Counted from the first letter of the stretch, positions 52,864-63,467 are shown. The stretch is DNA of 64,000 nucleotides from Pseudomonadota bacterium (GCA_020161775.1 JAIUOW010000003.1:186001-250000), one strand, 5' to 3'. The notes: a model not told the origin generated them from the sequence alone. Made by a program: numbers and translations.

Positions 52864-54522
52864 ATGACACAAGGCGCAAGCAAACGTGGCGGCCGGTTCC
52901 GCCGCTCGCAGTTGGCCATGGCGGCCGTATTTGCGGGTCTGGCCGGAACGGCGTCGGCCCAGGCGCCTGCTCCCGCACCCGCACCCACACCCACACCCGC
53001 TCCCGCACCGCTGACGGCAGCGCCCGCGCCCGTGTTCGCCATCAAGGGCTTCAAGATCACCGGCGAGAACCCGCTGGGCGATGGTGACACGTCGCGCATC
53101 CTGGCGCCGTACCTGCGGGCTGATGCCAACATGGACACCCTCCAGAAAGCCACTTCGGCGCTGGAGGAAGCGCTGCGGGCCAAGGGCTTTGGCCTGCACC
53201 GGGTAGCCTTGCCGCCCCAGGAAGTGGGCGACACCGTCACCCTCGAAATCGTCAAGTTCACGATCAGCAAGCTGACCATTGAAGGCGCCAGCCTCTACAG
53301 CGAGGCCAATGTCCGCCGCAGCATCCCCGAGCTGCGCGAAGGCCACACGCCCAATTTCAAGACCATGGCGGTGCAGACGGCCATTGCCAACGAGAACCCC
53401 AACAAGCAGGTCCAGGTCGGCATCAAGGAGGCCGAGGAGCCCGACAAGATCGACGCTACCCTGACCGTCAAGGAAAGCCGGCCCTGGACATTTGCGCTGG
53501 CGCTTTCCAATGGCGGCTCCGAGTCCTCCGGCAAGGACCGTTTCACGGTCACCGGCGGGCATACCAACCTGTTCGACCTGGACCACCAGTTCACGGGGGC
53601 GTACACCACGTCGATCGAGCGCTTCAGCGATGTGAAGCAGCTGGGCCTGCAGTACCGCGTGCCGCTGTACACGCTGGGCGGCGTGCTGGGCCTGAGCTAC
53701 ACGCGCTCGGACGTGGTGGGTAATTTCGGTGTGTTTACCAGCACCGGCGCGGGCCACACCTTCGGTGCCACCTACACGGCCTACCTGCCGCCCGAAGGCG
53801 GCCGGCGCAGCTACGTGACGATGGGCTTTGACGACAAGGTCTTCAACGCGTCCAAAATCAACGACATCCCGGTGCCCGGCCAGGTCACGCGGCGCAGCCG
53901 CCCGGTGACGCTGGGCTACAACGCCCGTACTGAGTCCGACACATCGGTATGGGGCTACAACGTGGAGCTGGCCGCCAACACCAGCAGCGGCACCGGCAAC
54001 GACCTGGCGTCCTACCAGACGGAAGACCCCCGCATCACCACCACCCGCTGGAAGGCGCTGCGTGCGGGCATCAACTATTCCGCCAGCTTTGCGGGCAACT
54101 GGCTGTGGAGCGCACGTTCCCAGATGCAGTACAGCCCCGACGTGCTGATTTCCGGGGAGCAGTTTGGTATCGGTGGCTCCACGTCGGTGCGCGGCACCGA
54201 GAGCGAGCGCCCCATCTCTGGCGACCGTGGCCTGTCGGCGTCGCTGGAAGTCACCACCCCCGAATTCCTGCCGGGCCTGCGGCTGGCGGGCTTTGTGGAC
54301 GCCGGCTGGTTGTCCAACAACAATCCAAACGGTACGTCCAAGCCGTCCAGCGACCGGCTGGCTGGCTTGGGGTTGGGCCTGCGCTATGGCAATGGCCCGG
54401 TGTCGATCACGGCGGACTACGGCCGCCTGGTCCGTGGCAGCAACGTGCCACTGACCATCAACACCGGCTCGCCGCAAAAGGGCGACGAGAAGCTGTACCT
54501 CAACATGTCGGTGCGGTTCTGA
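52864..54522 (+). CDS. TpsB/ShlB-family two-partner secretion transporter
   Basis: A 552-residue outer-membrane protein. After a signal peptide ending SAQAPAP comes a proline-alanine linker, then a POTRA_2-like domain (APVFAIKGFKITGENPLGD to about residue 160) and a 16-strand-type barrel. The barrel carries FGIGGSTSVRGTESERPISG, where the VRGY/RGF motif of TpsB reads VRGTE, and it ends in the aromatic SVRF. TpsB proteins thread a TpsA exoprotein across the outer membrane. No TpsA (filamentous hemagglutinin-like) gene is in the window. The start ATG 52864 is preferred over GTG 52852. Confidence 0.87.
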   Translation: MTQGASKRGGRFRRSQLAMAAVFAGLAGTASAQAPAPAPAPTPTPAPAPLTAAPAPVFAIKGFKITGENPLGDGDTSRILAPYLRADANMDTLQKATSALEEALRAKGFGLHRVALPPQEVGDTVTLEIVKFTISKLTIEGASLYSEANVRRSIPELREGHTPNFKTMAVQTAIANENPNKQVQVGIKEAEEPDKIDATLTVKESRPWTFALALSNGGSESSGKDRFTVTGGHTNLFDLDHQFTGAYTTSIERFSDVKQLGLQYRVPLYTLGGVLGLSYTRSDVVGNFGVFTSTGAGHTFGATYTAYLPPEGGRRSYVTMGFDDKVFNASKINDIPVPGQVTRRSRPVTLGYNARTESDTSVWGYNVELAANTSSGTGNDLASYQTEDPRITTTRWKALRAGINYSASFAGNWLWSARSQMQYSPDVLISGEQFGIGGSTSVRGTESERPISGDRGLSASLEVTTPEFLPGLRLAGFVDAGWLSNNNPNGTSKPSSDRLAGLGLGLRYGNGPVSITADYGRLVRGSNVPLTINTGSPQKGDEKLYLNMSVRF

Positions 54523-54527
54523 GCGCC

Positions 54528-54941
54528 ATGGCAGGTTTGCAGGCCGGCGCGCCCACCCCCGTCTCGCTCACGGTGCACAACCAGTCCAGGGTGCTGGAGG
54601 TTGCTTTTTCAGACGGCGCTTCGTTTCGCATCCCGTTTGAGCTGATGCGGGTCTACTCGCCCTCGGCCGAGGTGCAAGGCCATGGCCCAGGCCAGGAAGT
54701 GCTGCAGACCGGCAAGCGCCATGTCGATCTGGTGGGGCTGGAGCCGGTGGGCAACTACGCGGTGCAGCCTTCGTTCTCCGATGGCCACGACAGCGGCCTG
54801 TTCTCATGGGCATACCTGTACGAGCTGGGTGCGCGCCAGGACCATCTGTGGGCCGAGTACGCGCAGCGGCTGGCCGCCGCGGGCGTGGACCGCGACGCCC
54901 CGATGGCGCCCAAGGGCGGTCACGCCTGCACGCATCACTGA
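54528..54941 (+). CDS. DUF971 protein (gamma-butyrobetaine hydroxylase N-terminal-like)
   Basis: A 137-residue soluble protein. It has the DUF971 pattern: LTVHNQSRVLEVAFSDG, FRIPFELMRVYSPSAEVQGH, VGLEPVGNYAVQPSFSDGHD and GLFSWAYLYELGAR. It starts 5 bases after the TpsB stop. It sits before ubiE, a conserved position in this bacterial group. Its function is not established. A longer frame from 53949 runs inside the TpsB gene and is an artefact. Confidence 0.87.
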   Translation: MAGLQAGAPTPVSLTVHNQSRVLEVAFSDGASFRIPFELMRVYSPSAEVQGHGPGQEVLQTGKRHVDLVGLEPVGNYAVQPSFSDGHDSGLFSWAYLYELGARQDHLWAEYAQRLAAAGVDRDAPMAPKGGHACTHH

Positions 54942-54978
54942 CGCCACTGATTGCCTTTCGTCATATTCCCGACAGATT

Positions 54979-54996
54979 CCCCGCATGGGTGCGGGG
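54979..54996 (+). terminator. Weak hairpin between DUF971 and ubiE
   Basis: CCCCGCA pairs with TGCGGGG across a TGGG loop, followed by only a few T residues. Possible partial terminator. Confidence 0.35.
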
Positions 54997-55037
54997 TTGT
55001 CGCCTTTGCGCAGGGCATTCGGCCCTAGCATTCCCTT

Positions 55038-55769
55038 ATGGCTACCACGCATTTCGGCTTTGAATCTGTCAACGAGGACGACAAGGCGCGCCGTGTACGC
55101 GGCGTGTTCGACTCCGTCGCGCCGCGCTACGACCTCATGAACGACCTCATGTCCATGGGGCTGCACCGCGCCTGGAAGGCGTACACGGTGATGGTGGCCA
55201 ACCTGCGCGAGGGCTCCCGCGTGCTGGACATCGCGGGCGGCACGGGTGACCTGGCCCTGGCCTTCGCCAAAAAGGTCGGCCCCACCGGCCAGGTGGTGCA
55301 CACCGACATCAACGAGGCCATGCTGCGCACCGGGCGCGACCGGCTGCTGGACGCTGGCGTGGCCGTGCCCACGCTGGTGTGCGACGCCGAAAAGCTGCCC
55401 TTTGCCGACGGGCATTTTGACGCGGTGAGCGTGGCCTTTGGCCTGCGCAACATGACCCACAAGGATGCGGCGCTGGCCGAGATGAACCGTGTGCTCAAGC
55501 CCGGCGGGAAGCTGCTGGTGCTGGAGTTCTCCAAGGTGGCGCGCCCGCTTGAGAAGGTCTACGACTGGTACTCATTCAGTGTGCTGCCGCGCCTGGGCAA
55601 GCTGGTGGCCGGCGACGATGCAAGCTACCGCTACCTGGCGGAATCCATCCGCATGCACCCGGGCCAGCAGGAACTCAAGGCCATGATGAAAAAAGGCGGC
55701 TTTGGCCATGTGGACTATCACAACCTGACCGGCGGCGTGGTGGCCTTGCATGTTGGAATCAAGTGTTGA
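55038..55769 (+). CDS. ubiE: Ubiquinone/menaquinone biosynthesis C-methyltransferase
   Basis: A 243-residue SAM-dependent methyltransferase for ring C-methylation in quinone synthesis. Its N-terminus is [20 protein letters not shown]. The SAM motif [13 protein letters not shown] follows, then [28 protein letters not shown] and [15 protein letters not shown]. All are diagnostic of UbiE. It begins a quinone-synthesis run with ubiJ and ubiB. Confidence 0.96.
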   Translation: MATTHFGFESVNEDDKARRVRGVFDSVAPRYDLMNDLMSMGLHRAWKAYTVMVANLREGSRVLDIAGGTGDLALAFAKKVGPTGQVVHTDINEAMLRTGRDRLLDAGVAVPTLVCDAEKLPFADGHFDAVSVAFGLRNMTHKDAALAEMNRVLKPGGKLLVLEFSKVARPLEKVYDWYSFSVLPRLGKLVAGDDASYRYLAESIRMHPGQQELKAMMKKGGFGHVDYHNLTGGVVALHVGIKC

Positions 55770-55786
55770 AGTGATCCGGAGGTGAC

Positions 55787-56794
55787 ATGAAGTTCCTGTC
55801 GTTGATTCTTGTGGGCGTGATGCTTGTCGCCATGGCGGATGCCGAGGCCAAGCGCCTGGGCGGCGGCAAGCCGCTGGGCCGTCAGTCCAGCAACGTGACG
55901 CAGCGCGAGGCCGCGCCCGCAGCCCCCGCAGCGCCGGCCCAAAACGCAACCAACGCCGCCGCCGCCAAGCCCTCGGCGGCGCCTGCGCCTGCGCCTGCCG
56001 CCGCCGCGCCCAAGCGCCCGTGGGGTGCCATGCTGGGTGGCCTGGCCGCCGGCCTCGGCCTGGCCTGGCTGGCCAGTTCGCTGGGGCTTGGCGAGGCATT
56101 CGGCCAGTTCATGCTTTTCGGGCTGCTCGCGCTGGTGGTCATGGTGGTGGTCGGCATGGTCATGCGCGCCCGCCGTGGCCCGGCTGCCCCGGCGGCAGGC
56201 GCCGGCCCCTACGCCTTCCAGGGCGCCGGCTCCGCGGCGGACGCCACCGCGGCGCGCCAGTACAGCCCCGACAAGGTGGGCAACGATGCGTCGGCCCGCC
56301 CCTGGGAGCGCAACAGCATGTCGTTTGATGCCGGCAAGTACGCGGGCGCCACGGACGCGGGCGGCGTGCAGATCGGCTCGGCGCTGGCGGGCTCGCAGTC
56401 CTGGGGCGTTCCCGCGGGCTTTGACACCGAAGGTTTCCTGGCTGCGGCCAAGCGCAATTTCGTGACGCTGCAAGACGCCTGGGACCAGTCCGACATGGCC
56501 ACGCTGCGCTCGATGATGACCGACGGCATGGCCGGCGAAATCCGCGCGCAGCTGGTCGAGCGCGAAAGCCACATGGGCGGCCAGCCCAACAAGACCGACG
56601 TCGTCATGCTTGAGGCGCAGCTGCTGGGCATCGAGGACCTGGGCGACGACTACATGGCCAGCGTGGAGTACTCCGGCATGATCCGTGAACAGCCCTCGGC
56701 GGGCCCCAGCCCGTTCCGCGAGGTCTGGAACATGACCAAACCCAAGAACGGCGCGACCGGCTGGCTGGTGGCTGGCGTGCAGGCCCTGCAGTAA
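55787..56794 (+). CDS. Tim44-like domain membrane protein
   Basis: A 335-residue protein. It has an N-terminal hydrophobic signal or anchor, an Ala/Pro-rich linker, then two close membrane segments (MLGGLAAGLGLAWLASSLGL and FMLFGLLALVVMVVVGMVM). A C-terminal Tim44-like domain starts near GFDTEGFLAAAKRNFVTLQ and ends with a NMTKPKNGATGWLVAGVQ strand. Bacterial Tim44-like proteins of this kind are common beside ubi genes, but their role is unknown. It is 17 bases after ubiE. Confidence 0.85.
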   Translation: MKFLSLILVGVMLVAMADAEAKRLGGGKPLGRQSSNVTQREAAPAAPAAPAQNATNAAAAKPSAAPAPAPAAAAPKRPWGAMLGGLAAGLGLAWLASSLGLGEAFGQFMLFGLLALVVMVVVGMVMRARRGPAAPAAGAGPYAFQGAGSAADATAARQYSPDKVGNDASARPWERNSMSFDAGKYAGATDAGGVQIGSALAGSQSWGVPAGFDTEGFLAAAKRNFVTLQDAWDQSDMATLRSMMTDGMAGEIRAQLVERESHMGGQPNKTDVVMLEAQLLGIEDLGDDYMASVEYSGMIREQPSAGPSPFREVWNMTKPKNGATGWLVAGVQALQ

Positions 56795-56843
56795 GCCGGC
56801 CGATCTGCTGGCGCGCGAAGGCGGGCCGCATAATCGGGGGACT

Positions 56844-57380
56844 ATGGCAACACAGTCCCCCTTTCCTTTTCTGGACACCTTGTTTGAGAAGCTGGGCGCG
56901 GGCCTGCAGCCGCCGGCCTGGGCCGTGGAAGAAACCCACCAGCGCCTGGTGTTGCTGATCAACCATGTGCTGATGCAGGAACCCGAAGCCCAGGCACGCC
57001 TGGCCCGCCAGGCAGGCCGCGTGACCGAGGCGCGCTGGCGCATGTTTTCCATCCGCGTGGCCGCAACGCCGGCGGGCCTGCTGGAAGTGGCCCCCGCCAC
57101 CGGCACGCCCGACCTCACGCTGACCCTGACCGAAGAATCCCCCTGGGCCCTGGCCCAGGCCACGCTGCGCGGCGACAAGCCGCCCGTGCGCATCGAGGGC
57201 GACGTGCAGCTGGCCGCCGAGGTCAACTGGCTGGTGGACAACCTGCGCTGGGATATGGAGGAAGACCTGTCGCGCCTGATGGGCGACGCGCCGGCCCATG
57301 CCTTGATGCAGGGCGTGCGCGGCATGGGCCAGGCCCTGCGCCAGTTCGTGGGCGCCCGTCCGGGCGGCGGCGCGGCATGA
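56844..57380 (+). CDS. ubiJ: UbiJ, SCP2-domain ubiquinone accessory factor
   Basis: A 178-residue protein with an SCP2-like N-terminal lipid-binding domain ([45 protein letters not shown]) and a helical C-terminus. UbiJ is needed for aerobic ubiquinone synthesis, probably presenting lipid intermediates to the Ubi complex. Its stop overlaps the ubiB ATG (ATGA), indicating coupling. Confidence 0.88.
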   Translation: MATQSPFPFLDTLFEKLGAGLQPPAWAVEETHQRLVLLINHVLMQEPEAQARLARQAGRVTEARWRMFSIRVAATPAGLLEVAPATGTPDLTLTLTEESPWALAQATLRGDKPPVRIEGDVQLAAEVNWLVDNLRWDMEEDLSRLMGDAPAHALMQGVRGMGQALRQFVGARPGGGAA

Positions 57381-58942
57381 CGCGGTACCTGCGAGGGGTC
57401 TTCATTGTCTGGGTGGCGCTGCGCTACGGCCTGGACGAACTGGTCCTGACGAGCTTCCAGAAGCCCTGGCTGCGCGTGATCGCGCGCATCGTGTCGGTGG
57501 GGCGCAACCTGCGCGCGCCGCGGGGCCAGCGCCTGCGCGAGGCACTGGAGCGCCTGGGCCCGATCTTCGTGAAATTCGGCCAGGTGCTGTCCACCCGGCG
57601 TGACCTGCTGCCCACCGACATTGCCGACGAGCTGGCGCGGCTGCAGGACCGGGTGCCGCCGTTTGATTCCGCGGTTGCCATCGCCACCATCGAGCGGGCG
57701 TTCCGCCGGCCCGTGAGCGAGATCTTCGTGAGCTTCGAGCGCGAGCCGGTGGCCAGTGCGTCCATTGCCCAGGTGCACTTTGCCGTCATCCGTGACCGCG
57801 GCGGCCGCGAGCGCGAGGTGGCCGTCAAGGTGCTGCGCCCCGGCATGCTGCCCGTCATCGAAAAAGACCTGAGCCTCATGCGCATGATGGCCGGCTGGGT
57901 GGAAAGCCTGTCGGCCGACGGCAAACGCCTGAAGCCGCGGGAGGTGGTGGCGGAATTTGACAAATACCTGCACGACGAGCTGGACCTGGTGCGCGAGGCC
58001 GCCAATGCCGCCCAGCTGCGGCGCAACATGGCGGGGCTGGACCTGGTGCTGATCCCCGAGATGTTCTGGGACTTCTGCCATCCCGAGGTCATGGTCATGC
58101 AGCGCATGCATGGCGTGCCCATCAGCCAGGTGGAGCGCCTGCGCGAGGCGGGCGTGGACACGCGCCAGCTGGCGCGCGACGGCGTGACGATCTTCTTCAC
58201 CCAGGTGTTCCGCGACGGCTTCTTCCATGCCGACATGCACCCAGGCAACATCCAGGTCAGCCTGGATGAGGCCACCTTCGGGCGCTACATCTCGCTGGAC
58301 TTCGGCATCATCGGCACGCTGACCGAGTACGACAAGGAATACCTGGCGCAGAACTTCACCGCGTTCTTCCGCCGCGACTACAAGCGCGTGGCCGAGCTGC
58401 ACATTGAGTCGGGCTGGGTGCCGCCTGAAACACGCGTGGACGAGCTGGAGGCCGCCGTGCGCACCGTGTGCGAGCCGTACTTTGACCGCCCGCTCAAGGA
58501 GCTGTCGCTGGGCATGGTGCTGATGCGGCTGTTCCAGACCTCGCGGCGCTTTCATGTGGAAATCCAGCCCCAGCTGGTGCTGCTGCAAAAGACGCTGCTC
58601 AACATCGAAGGCCTGGGCCGCCAGCTGGACCCGGACCTGGACTTGTGGAATACCGCAAAGCCGTTCCTGGAGAAATGGATGGTCGAGCAGATCGGGCCCC
58701 AGCGCCTGATCGAGGAGCTCAAGGCCCAAGCCCCGCGCTATGCCAAGGTGCTGCCCGACCTGCCGCGCCTGCTGCACGACTACCTGCGCCAGCGCCCCTC
58801 GGACCACCGCCGTGACCTGCAGGACCTGCTGGCGGAGCAGCGCCGCACCAACCGGCTGCTGCAAGCCATCATCTACGGTGGTATCGGTTTTGCATTGGGG
58901 TTAATCGCCATGCAGATCCTGGTGCGCGTGCGGGTTTTCTAG
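57377..58942 (+). CDS. ubiB: Ubiquinone biosynthesis ATPase/kinase-like protein
   Basis: A 521-residue atypical kinase-fold protein of the ABC1/UbiB family. It has the KxGQ element [16 protein letters not shown], an Ala-rich ASIAQVHF loop, [13 protein letters not shown] with the catalytic-type Asp, and [12 protein letters not shown]. Two C-terminal hydrophobic segments anchor it to the membrane. UbiB is required for ubiquinone synthesis, thought to extract lipid precursors from the membrane. Confidence 0.95.
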   Translation: MTRYLRGVFIVWVALRYGLDELVLTSFQKPWLRVIARIVSVGRNLRAPRGQRLREALERLGPIFVKFGQVLSTRRDLLPTDIADELARLQDRVPPFDSAVAIATIERAFRRPVSEIFVSFEREPVASASIAQVHFAVIRDRGGREREVAVKVLRPGMLPVIEKDLSLMRMMAGWVESLSADGKRLKPREVVAEFDKYLHDELDLVREAANAAQLRRNMAGLDLVLIPEMFWDFCHPEVMVMQRMHGVPISQVERLREAGVDTRQLARDGVTIFFTQVFRDGFFHADMHPGNIQVSLDEATFGRYISLDFGIIGTLTEYDKEYLAQNFTAFFRRDYKRVAELHIESGWVPPETRVDELEAAVRTVCEPYFDRPLKELSLGMVLMRLFQTSRRFHVEIQPQLVLLQKTLLNIEGLGRQLDPDLDLWNTAKPFLEKWMVEQIGPQRLIEELKAQAPRYAKVLPDLPRLLHDYLRQRPSDHRRDLQDLLAEQRRTNRLLQAIIYGGIGFALGLIAMQILVRVRVF

Positions 58943-59013
58943 CCTTTTTTGCCGATAATCCGCGGCAGCCGTCCTGGCTTGGGTGTGTGACTCAACTTTC
59001 ACGGAGCGTAGAG

Positions 59014-60471
59014 ATGCTGATTACCTTCATCGTGCTGTACTTGCTGGGCTCGGTCGCCATCGGCCTGTTTGCCGCCCGCCGCGTACACAACACGGCCGAC
59101 TATGCGGTGGCCGGCCGCAGCCTGCCTCTGGCCGTGGTGATTGCCACCACTTTTGCCACCTGGTTTGGTTCGGAAACCGTGCTGGGGGTGTCTGCGCGGT
59201 TCGTGTCCGGCAACCTGGGCGCCGTGGTGGAGGACCCGTTCGGTGCCTCCATGTGCCTGATCCTGGTCGGCCTGTTTTTTGCCTACAAGCTCTACCAGAA
59301 GAACCTCATCACGCTGGGCGACTACTACCGCCAGCGTTACGGCAAGAGCATTGAGGTGGTGTGTTCCACCATCATCATCTTCAGCTACCTGGGCTGGGTG
59401 GCGGCGCAGATCACGGCCCTGGGCCTGGTGTTCAACCTGCTGTCGCAAGGCGCGATCTCCATTTCCATGGGCATGGTGATCGGCACCTCCGTGGTGCTGG
59501 TGTACACGCTGTATGGCGGCATGTGGTCGGTGGCCATGACCGATTTTGTCCAGATGATCGTGATCGGCGTCGGCCTGGTGCTGATTGCCTGGTTTGCCGC
59601 CGACCTGGCCGGTGGCGCGGGCAAGGTCATTGAGTACGCCGCACGGGAAGGCAAGTTCCAGTTCTTCCCCGCAAGTAGTGACGGCAAGGAATGGGTCTTT
59701 TTCTTTGCCGCGGCCATCACCATGATGCTGGGGTCCATCCCGCAGCAGGACGTGTTCCAGCGGGTGATGTCGTCCAGGGACGCCAAGACCGCCGTGCGTG
59801 GCCCGGTCATTGGCGGGACGCTGTATTTCCTGTTTGCCCTGATTCCGATGTTCGTCGTGACCGCGGCCGTCATGGTCATGCCCGACGTCGCCCCGGCCCT
59901 GCTCCAGGACGATCCACAAAAGGTGTTGCCGACGCTGGTCATGGAGAAGATGCCCGTGATCCTGCAGGTGGCCTTCTTCGGTGCGCTGCTGTCGGCCATC
60001 ATGTCCACCGCGTCGGCCACGCTGCTGGCACCCAGCACCACGTTTGTGGAGAACATCCTGCGAAACATCAAGCCCGGCATGAGCGACCAGGCCACGCTGC
60101 GCGCCATGCGCATCAGCGTGCTGGTGTTTACCGTGTGCGTGCTGCTCTATGCCATCACCATGCAGGGCACATCCATCTATGAGCTGGTGTCGGGCGCATA
60201 CCAGGTGCCGCTGGTGGGCGCGTTCACGCCCTTGGTGTTTGGCCTGTACTGGAAACGCGCCACCACCCAGGGCGCCATCATGTCGGTGGTGCTGGGGCTG
60301 GGGACCTGGCTGCTGTTCATCGCGGTTCCGGGCTGGGCCGATGCCTTCCCGCAGCAGCTCGCCGGGCTGCTGGCCGCCATCACGGGCATGCTGGCCGGCT
60401 CGCTGATGCCGCAGTTCATGGCTGACCACAAGGGCCACGTTCATCACTTCGAGGGATCGGCCAGCGCCTGA
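59014..60471 (+). CDS. Sodium:solute symporter (SSS) family protein
   Basis: A 485-residue polytopic inner-membrane protein with about thirteen segments. It carries the SSS-type opening NTADYAVAGRSLPLAVVIAT, FGSETVLGVSARFV, the YTLYGGMWSVAMTDFVQ segment and GSIPQQDVFQRVMSSRDAKTA. SSS proteins move sugars, amino acids or organic acids with sodium. The C-terminal tail is short and the solute is unassigned. ATG 59014 has CGGAG upstream; GTG 58987 is an alternative. Confidence 0.88.
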   Translation: MLITFIVLYLLGSVAIGLFAARRVHNTADYAVAGRSLPLAVVIATTFATWFGSETVLGVSARFVSGNLGAVVEDPFGASMCLILVGLFFAYKLYQKNLITLGDYYRQRYGKSIEVVCSTIIIFSYLGWVAAQITALGLVFNLLSQGAISISMGMVIGTSVVLVYTLYGGMWSVAMTDFVQMIVIGVGLVLIAWFAADLAGGAGKVIEYAAREGKFQFFPASSDGKEWVFFFAAAITMMLGSIPQQDVFQRVMSSRDAKTAVRGPVIGGTLYFLFALIPMFVVTAAVMVMPDVAPALLQDDPQKVLPTLVMEKMPVILQVAFFGALLSAIMSTASATLLAPSTTFVENILRNIKPGMSDQATLRAMRISVLVFTVCVLLYAITMQGTSIYELVSGAYQVPLVGAFTPLVFGLYWKRATTQGAIMSVVLGLGTWLLFIAVPGWADAFPQQLAGLLAAITGMLAGSLMPQFMADHKGHVHHFEGSASA

Positions 60472-60576
60472 TCGTGTGCCTGCGCCGGGCTGGCGGTGGG
60501 CTGGCAGTGGATGGGGGCGTTGAAACGCCCCCTGCCGCCTATAATTGAGGGTTTTGCAATCCAGACCCCCACCGCC

Positions 60577-60915
60577 ATGCCTATCTACGCCTACAAATGC
60601 GAGTCCTGCGGGCACAGCAAGGACGTCCTGCAGAAAATCTCGGATGCGCCGCTGACCGAATGCCCGGCCTGTGGCAAGGCCACGTTCTCCAAGCAGGTCA
60701 CCGCCGCGGGCTTCCAGCTCAAGGGATCAGGCTGGTACGCCACCGATTTCAAGGGTGGCAGTACCGCCAGCCCGGCGCCTGCCTCCACGGCTGGCGCCAA
60801 GCCCGCGGACGCCAAGCCTGCGGACAGCAAGCCGTCTGACTCGTCCCCCGCCAAAGCCGAGTCGGCGCCGTCGGCATCCGCCGGTGGCTGCGGCAGTGCC
60901 TGCGCCTGCCACTGA
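60577..60915 (+). CDS. FmdB-family zinc-ribbon regulatory protein
   Basis: A 112-residue protein with an N-terminal zinc ribbon (YKCESCGHSKDVLQKISD, then ECPACGKATFSKQVTAAGF) typical of FmdB-like proteins. The tail is low complexity, Ala/Pro/Ser/Lys-rich, ending GGCGSACACH with extra cysteines that could bind metal. The family was named for a proposed role in amidase regulation; its true role is unclear. The start is the ATG at 60577. The DUF502 gene follows 8 bases later, then aspS, a conserved order. Confidence 0.88.
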   Translation: MPIYAYKCESCGHSKDVLQKISDAPLTECPACGKATFSKQVTAAGFQLKGSGWYATDFKGGSTASPAPASTAGAKPADAKPADSKPSDSSPAKAESAPSASAGGCGSACACH

Positions 60916-60923
60916 AAGCCCGA

Positions 60924-61544
60924 ATGGCTGCGCTGCGCAAATGGCTTTTTGCCGGGTTGCTGGTCATCGTTCCGGTGGCCATCACGGTCTGGGTGCTTCA
61001 ATGGATCATTGGCACGCTGGACCAGACCCTGCTGATCCTGCCGGCTGCCTGGCAGCCCGACAAGCTGCTGGGCGTTCACATACCCGGCTTTGGCGTGATC
61101 CTGGCGCTGGCCATCCTGCTGGCCGTGGGCGCAGCCGCCAGCAACTTCTTTGGCCGCACCCTGTTGGGCTGGTGGCACAACCTGCTGGGGCGCATCCCGG
61201 TGGTGCGCTCCATCTACCTGAGCGTCAAGCAGGTCTCCGACACCCTGTTTTCCGAAACCGGCAACGCCTTTCGCACAGCGGTGCTGATCCAGTGGCCGCG
61301 TGAGAACATGTGGACCATCGGCTTCGTCACCGGCACGCCGGGCGGTGACGTGGCCAACTACCTGCAGGGCGAATACCTCAGTGTTTACGTGCCCACGACG
61401 CCCAATCCCACGGGCGGCTATTTTGTGATGCTGCGCCGCGAGGACTGCATCGAGCTGAAGATGAGCGTGGACGATGCGCTCAAGTACATCGTCTCCATGG
61501 GCGTCGTCGTACCCGGCGGCCCCTTCAACCAGAACATCAAGTGA
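60924..61544 (+). CDS. DUF502 membrane protein
   Basis: A 206-residue protein with two N-terminal membrane segments ([20 protein letters not shown] and [20 protein letters not shown]) and a soluble domain containing [20 protein letters not shown] and [16 protein letters not shown], which are the DUF502 signature. Function is unknown. It is transcribed with FmdB and aspS. Confidence 0.9.
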   Translation: MAALRKWLFAGLLVIVPVAITVWVLQWIIGTLDQTLLILPAAWQPDKLLGVHIPGFGVILALAILLAVGAAASNFFGRTLLGWWHNLLGRIPVVRSIYLSVKQVSDTLFSETGNAFRTAVLIQWPRENMWTIGFVTGTPGGDVANYLQGEYLSVYVPTTPNPTGGYFVMLRREDCIELKMSVDDALKYIVSMGVVVPGGPFNQNIK

Positions 61545-61569
61545 AGCGCCCGTGCGGCGCAGCCATGCC

Positions 61570-63378
61570 ATGCCCAAAATGCGTACGACTTATTGCGGTC
61601 TCGTGACCGAAGCCCTGCTGGGCCAAACCGTGACCCTGTGCGGCTGGGTGAACCGGCGCCGCGACCATGGCGGCGTGATCTTCGTGGACCTGCGCGACCG
61701 CGAAGGCTACGTCCAGGTCGTGTGCGACCCCGACCGCGCCGATATGTTCAAGGCGGCGGAGGGCCTGCGCAACGAATTCTGCGTGCAGATCAAGGGCCTG
61801 GTGCGTGCGCGCCCCGAAGGCACGACCAATGACAACCTGAAAAGCGGCAAGATCGAGGTGCTGTGCCACGAGCTCAAGGTGCTCAACCCGTCGGTCACGC
61901 CGCCGTTCCAGCTGGACGACGACAACCTCAGCGAGACCACGCGCCTCACGCATCGCGTGCTGGACCTGCGCCGCCCGTACATGCAGAACAACCTCATGCT
62001 GCGCTACCGCGTGGCCATGGAGGTGCGCAAGTTCCTGGATGCCAACGGCTTCATCGACATCGAAACGCCGATGCTCACCAAGAGCACGCCCGAGGGCGCG
62101 CGCGACTACCTGGTGCCCAGCCGCGTGCACGACGGCATGTTCTTCGCGCTGCCGCAGTCGCCCCAGTTGTTCAAGCAGTTGCTGATGGTGGCGGGCTATG
62201 ACCGGTACTACCAGATCACCAAGTGCTTCCGCGACGAAGACCTGCGCGCCGACCGCCAGCCCGAGTTCACGCAGATCGATATCGAGACCTCGTTCCTGAC
62301 CGAGGAAGAAATCCGCGCGATGTTCCAGGGCATGATCACCACGGTGTTCAAGAACACCATGGACGTGGACCTGGGCGAATTCCCCGTCATGACCTACCAG
62401 GACGCCATGCGCCTGTATGGCTCCGACAAGCCCGACCTGCGCGTGAAGCTTCAGTTCGCCGAGCTGACCGACGTGATGGGCGACGTGGACTTCAAGGTGT
62501 TCTCGGGCGCTGCCAACATGAAGGGCGGCCGCGTGGTGGCCCTGCGCGTGCCGGGTGGCTCCAAGGAAAATGGCGGCATCAGCCGTGGTGAGATCGACGC
62601 ATACACCGAGTTCGTCAAGATCTACGGCGCCAAGGGCCTGGCCTACATCCGCGTCAATGAGCTGGCCAAGGGGCGCGACGGGTTGCAGTCCCCCATCGTC
62701 AAGAACATCCACGACAAGGCCCTGCAGGCCGTGCTGGAGCGCACCGGCGCGCAGGACGGCGACCTGATCTTCTTTGGTGCCGACAAGGAAAAGATTGTCA
62801 ACGACGCCATCGGCGCGCTGCGCATCAAGGTGGGCCATAGCGAATTTGGCAAGAAGAACGGCCTGTTTGAAGCCGGCTGGCGCCCGCTGTGGGTGGTGGA
62901 TTTCCCGATGTTTGAATTCGACGAGGAAAACCAGCGCTACACCGCCGTGCACCACCCGTTCACCGCACCCAAGGAAGGCCACGAGGACTGGATGGTCACC
63001 GCGCCCGAGAAGTGCATCTCGCAGGGCTACGACATGGTGCTCAACGGCTGGGAAATGGGCGGCGGCTCGGTCCGTATCCACCGCGCCGACGTGCAGAGCA
63101 AGGTGTTTGACGCGCTGAAGATCGGCCCGGAAGAAGCGCAGCTCAAGTTCGGCTTCCTGCTGGATGCGCTGCAGTACGGCGCCCCGCCGCACGGTGGCCT
63201 GGCCTTCGGCCTGGACCGTATCGTCACGCTGATGACCGGCGCCGAATCCATCCGCGACGTGATTGCCTTCCCCAAGACGCAGCGCGCCCAGTGCCTGCTG
63301 ACCCAGGCCCCCAGCCCGGTGGACGAAAAGCAGCTGCGCGAGCTGCACATCAAGCTGCGCAATACGCAGGCGGCTTGA
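61570..63378 (+). CDS. aspS: Aspartyl-tRNA synthetase
   Basis: A 602-residue class IIb synthetase charging tRNA-Asp (possibly also tRNA-Asn, not decidable here). It has an N-terminal OB-fold anticodon domain ([20 protein letters not shown]). Motif 2 is [18 protein letters not shown], the bacterial GAD insertion lies in the middle, and motif 3 is [16 protein letters not shown]. The length matches the bacterial type. ATG 61570 is used; ATG 61579 is close. It ends at a strong terminator. Confidence 0.97.
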   Translation: MPKMRTTYCGLVTEALLGQTVTLCGWVNRRRDHGGVIFVDLRDREGYVQVVCDPDRADMFKAAEGLRNEFCVQIKGLVRARPEGTTNDNLKSGKIEVLCHELKVLNPSVTPPFQLDDDNLSETTRLTHRVLDLRRPYMQNNLMLRYRVAMEVRKFLDANGFIDIETPMLTKSTPEGARDYLVPSRVHDGMFFALPQSPQLFKQLLMVAGYDRYYQITKCFRDEDLRADRQPEFTQIDIETSFLTEEEIRAMFQGMITTVFKNTMDVDLGEFPVMTYQDAMRLYGSDKPDLRVKLQFAELTDVMGDVDFKVFSGAANMKGGRVVALRVPGGSKENGGISRGEIDAYTEFVKIYGAKGLAYIRVNELAKGRDGLQSPIVKNIHDKALQAVLERTGAQDGDLIFFGADKEKIVNDAIGALRIKVGHSEFGKKNGLFEAGWRPLWVVDFPMFEFDEENQRYTAVHHPFTAPKEGHEDWMVTAPEKCISQGYDMVLNGWEMGGGSVRIHRADVQSKVFDALKIGPEEAQLKFGFLLDALQYGAPPHGGLAFGLDRIVTLMTGAESIRDVIAFPKTQRAQCLLTQAPSPVDEKQLRELHIKLRNTQAA

Positions 63379-63393
63379 CCGCATCGCAGCCCC

Positions 63394-63422
63394 AAAAGGC
63401 GCCTTCATGGCGCCTTTTTTTT
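63394..63422 (+). terminator. Rho-independent terminator after aspS
   Basis: AAAAGGCGCC pairs with GGCGCCTTTT across TTCAT, followed by further T residues. Confidence 0.9.
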
Positions 63423-63430
63423 GAATGGTA

Positions 63431-63447
63431 ATGGCTAAAATAGCCAT
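63431..63447. promoter_or_regulatory. Palindromic operator/-10 of the CcdB-type toxin-antitoxin module
   Basis: ATGGCTA-AAA-TAGCCAT is a perfect 7+3+7 palindrome containing a TAAAAT -10-like hexamer, 21 bases before the antitoxin ATG. Antitoxins commonly bind such sites to repress their own operon. Confidence 0.6.
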
Positions 63448-63467
63448 GAACCCATCAGGAGCCCTCG

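Noticed and set aside
53949-54941. A 330-codon version of the DUF971 gene
   Set aside because: The extra upstream part lies out of frame within the TpsB gene; DUF971 similarity starts at the ATG at 54528.
61474-61569. Longer start for aspS
   Set aside because: It overlaps the DUF502 gene and adds residues not found in AspS; the ATG at 61570 gives the normal N-terminus.
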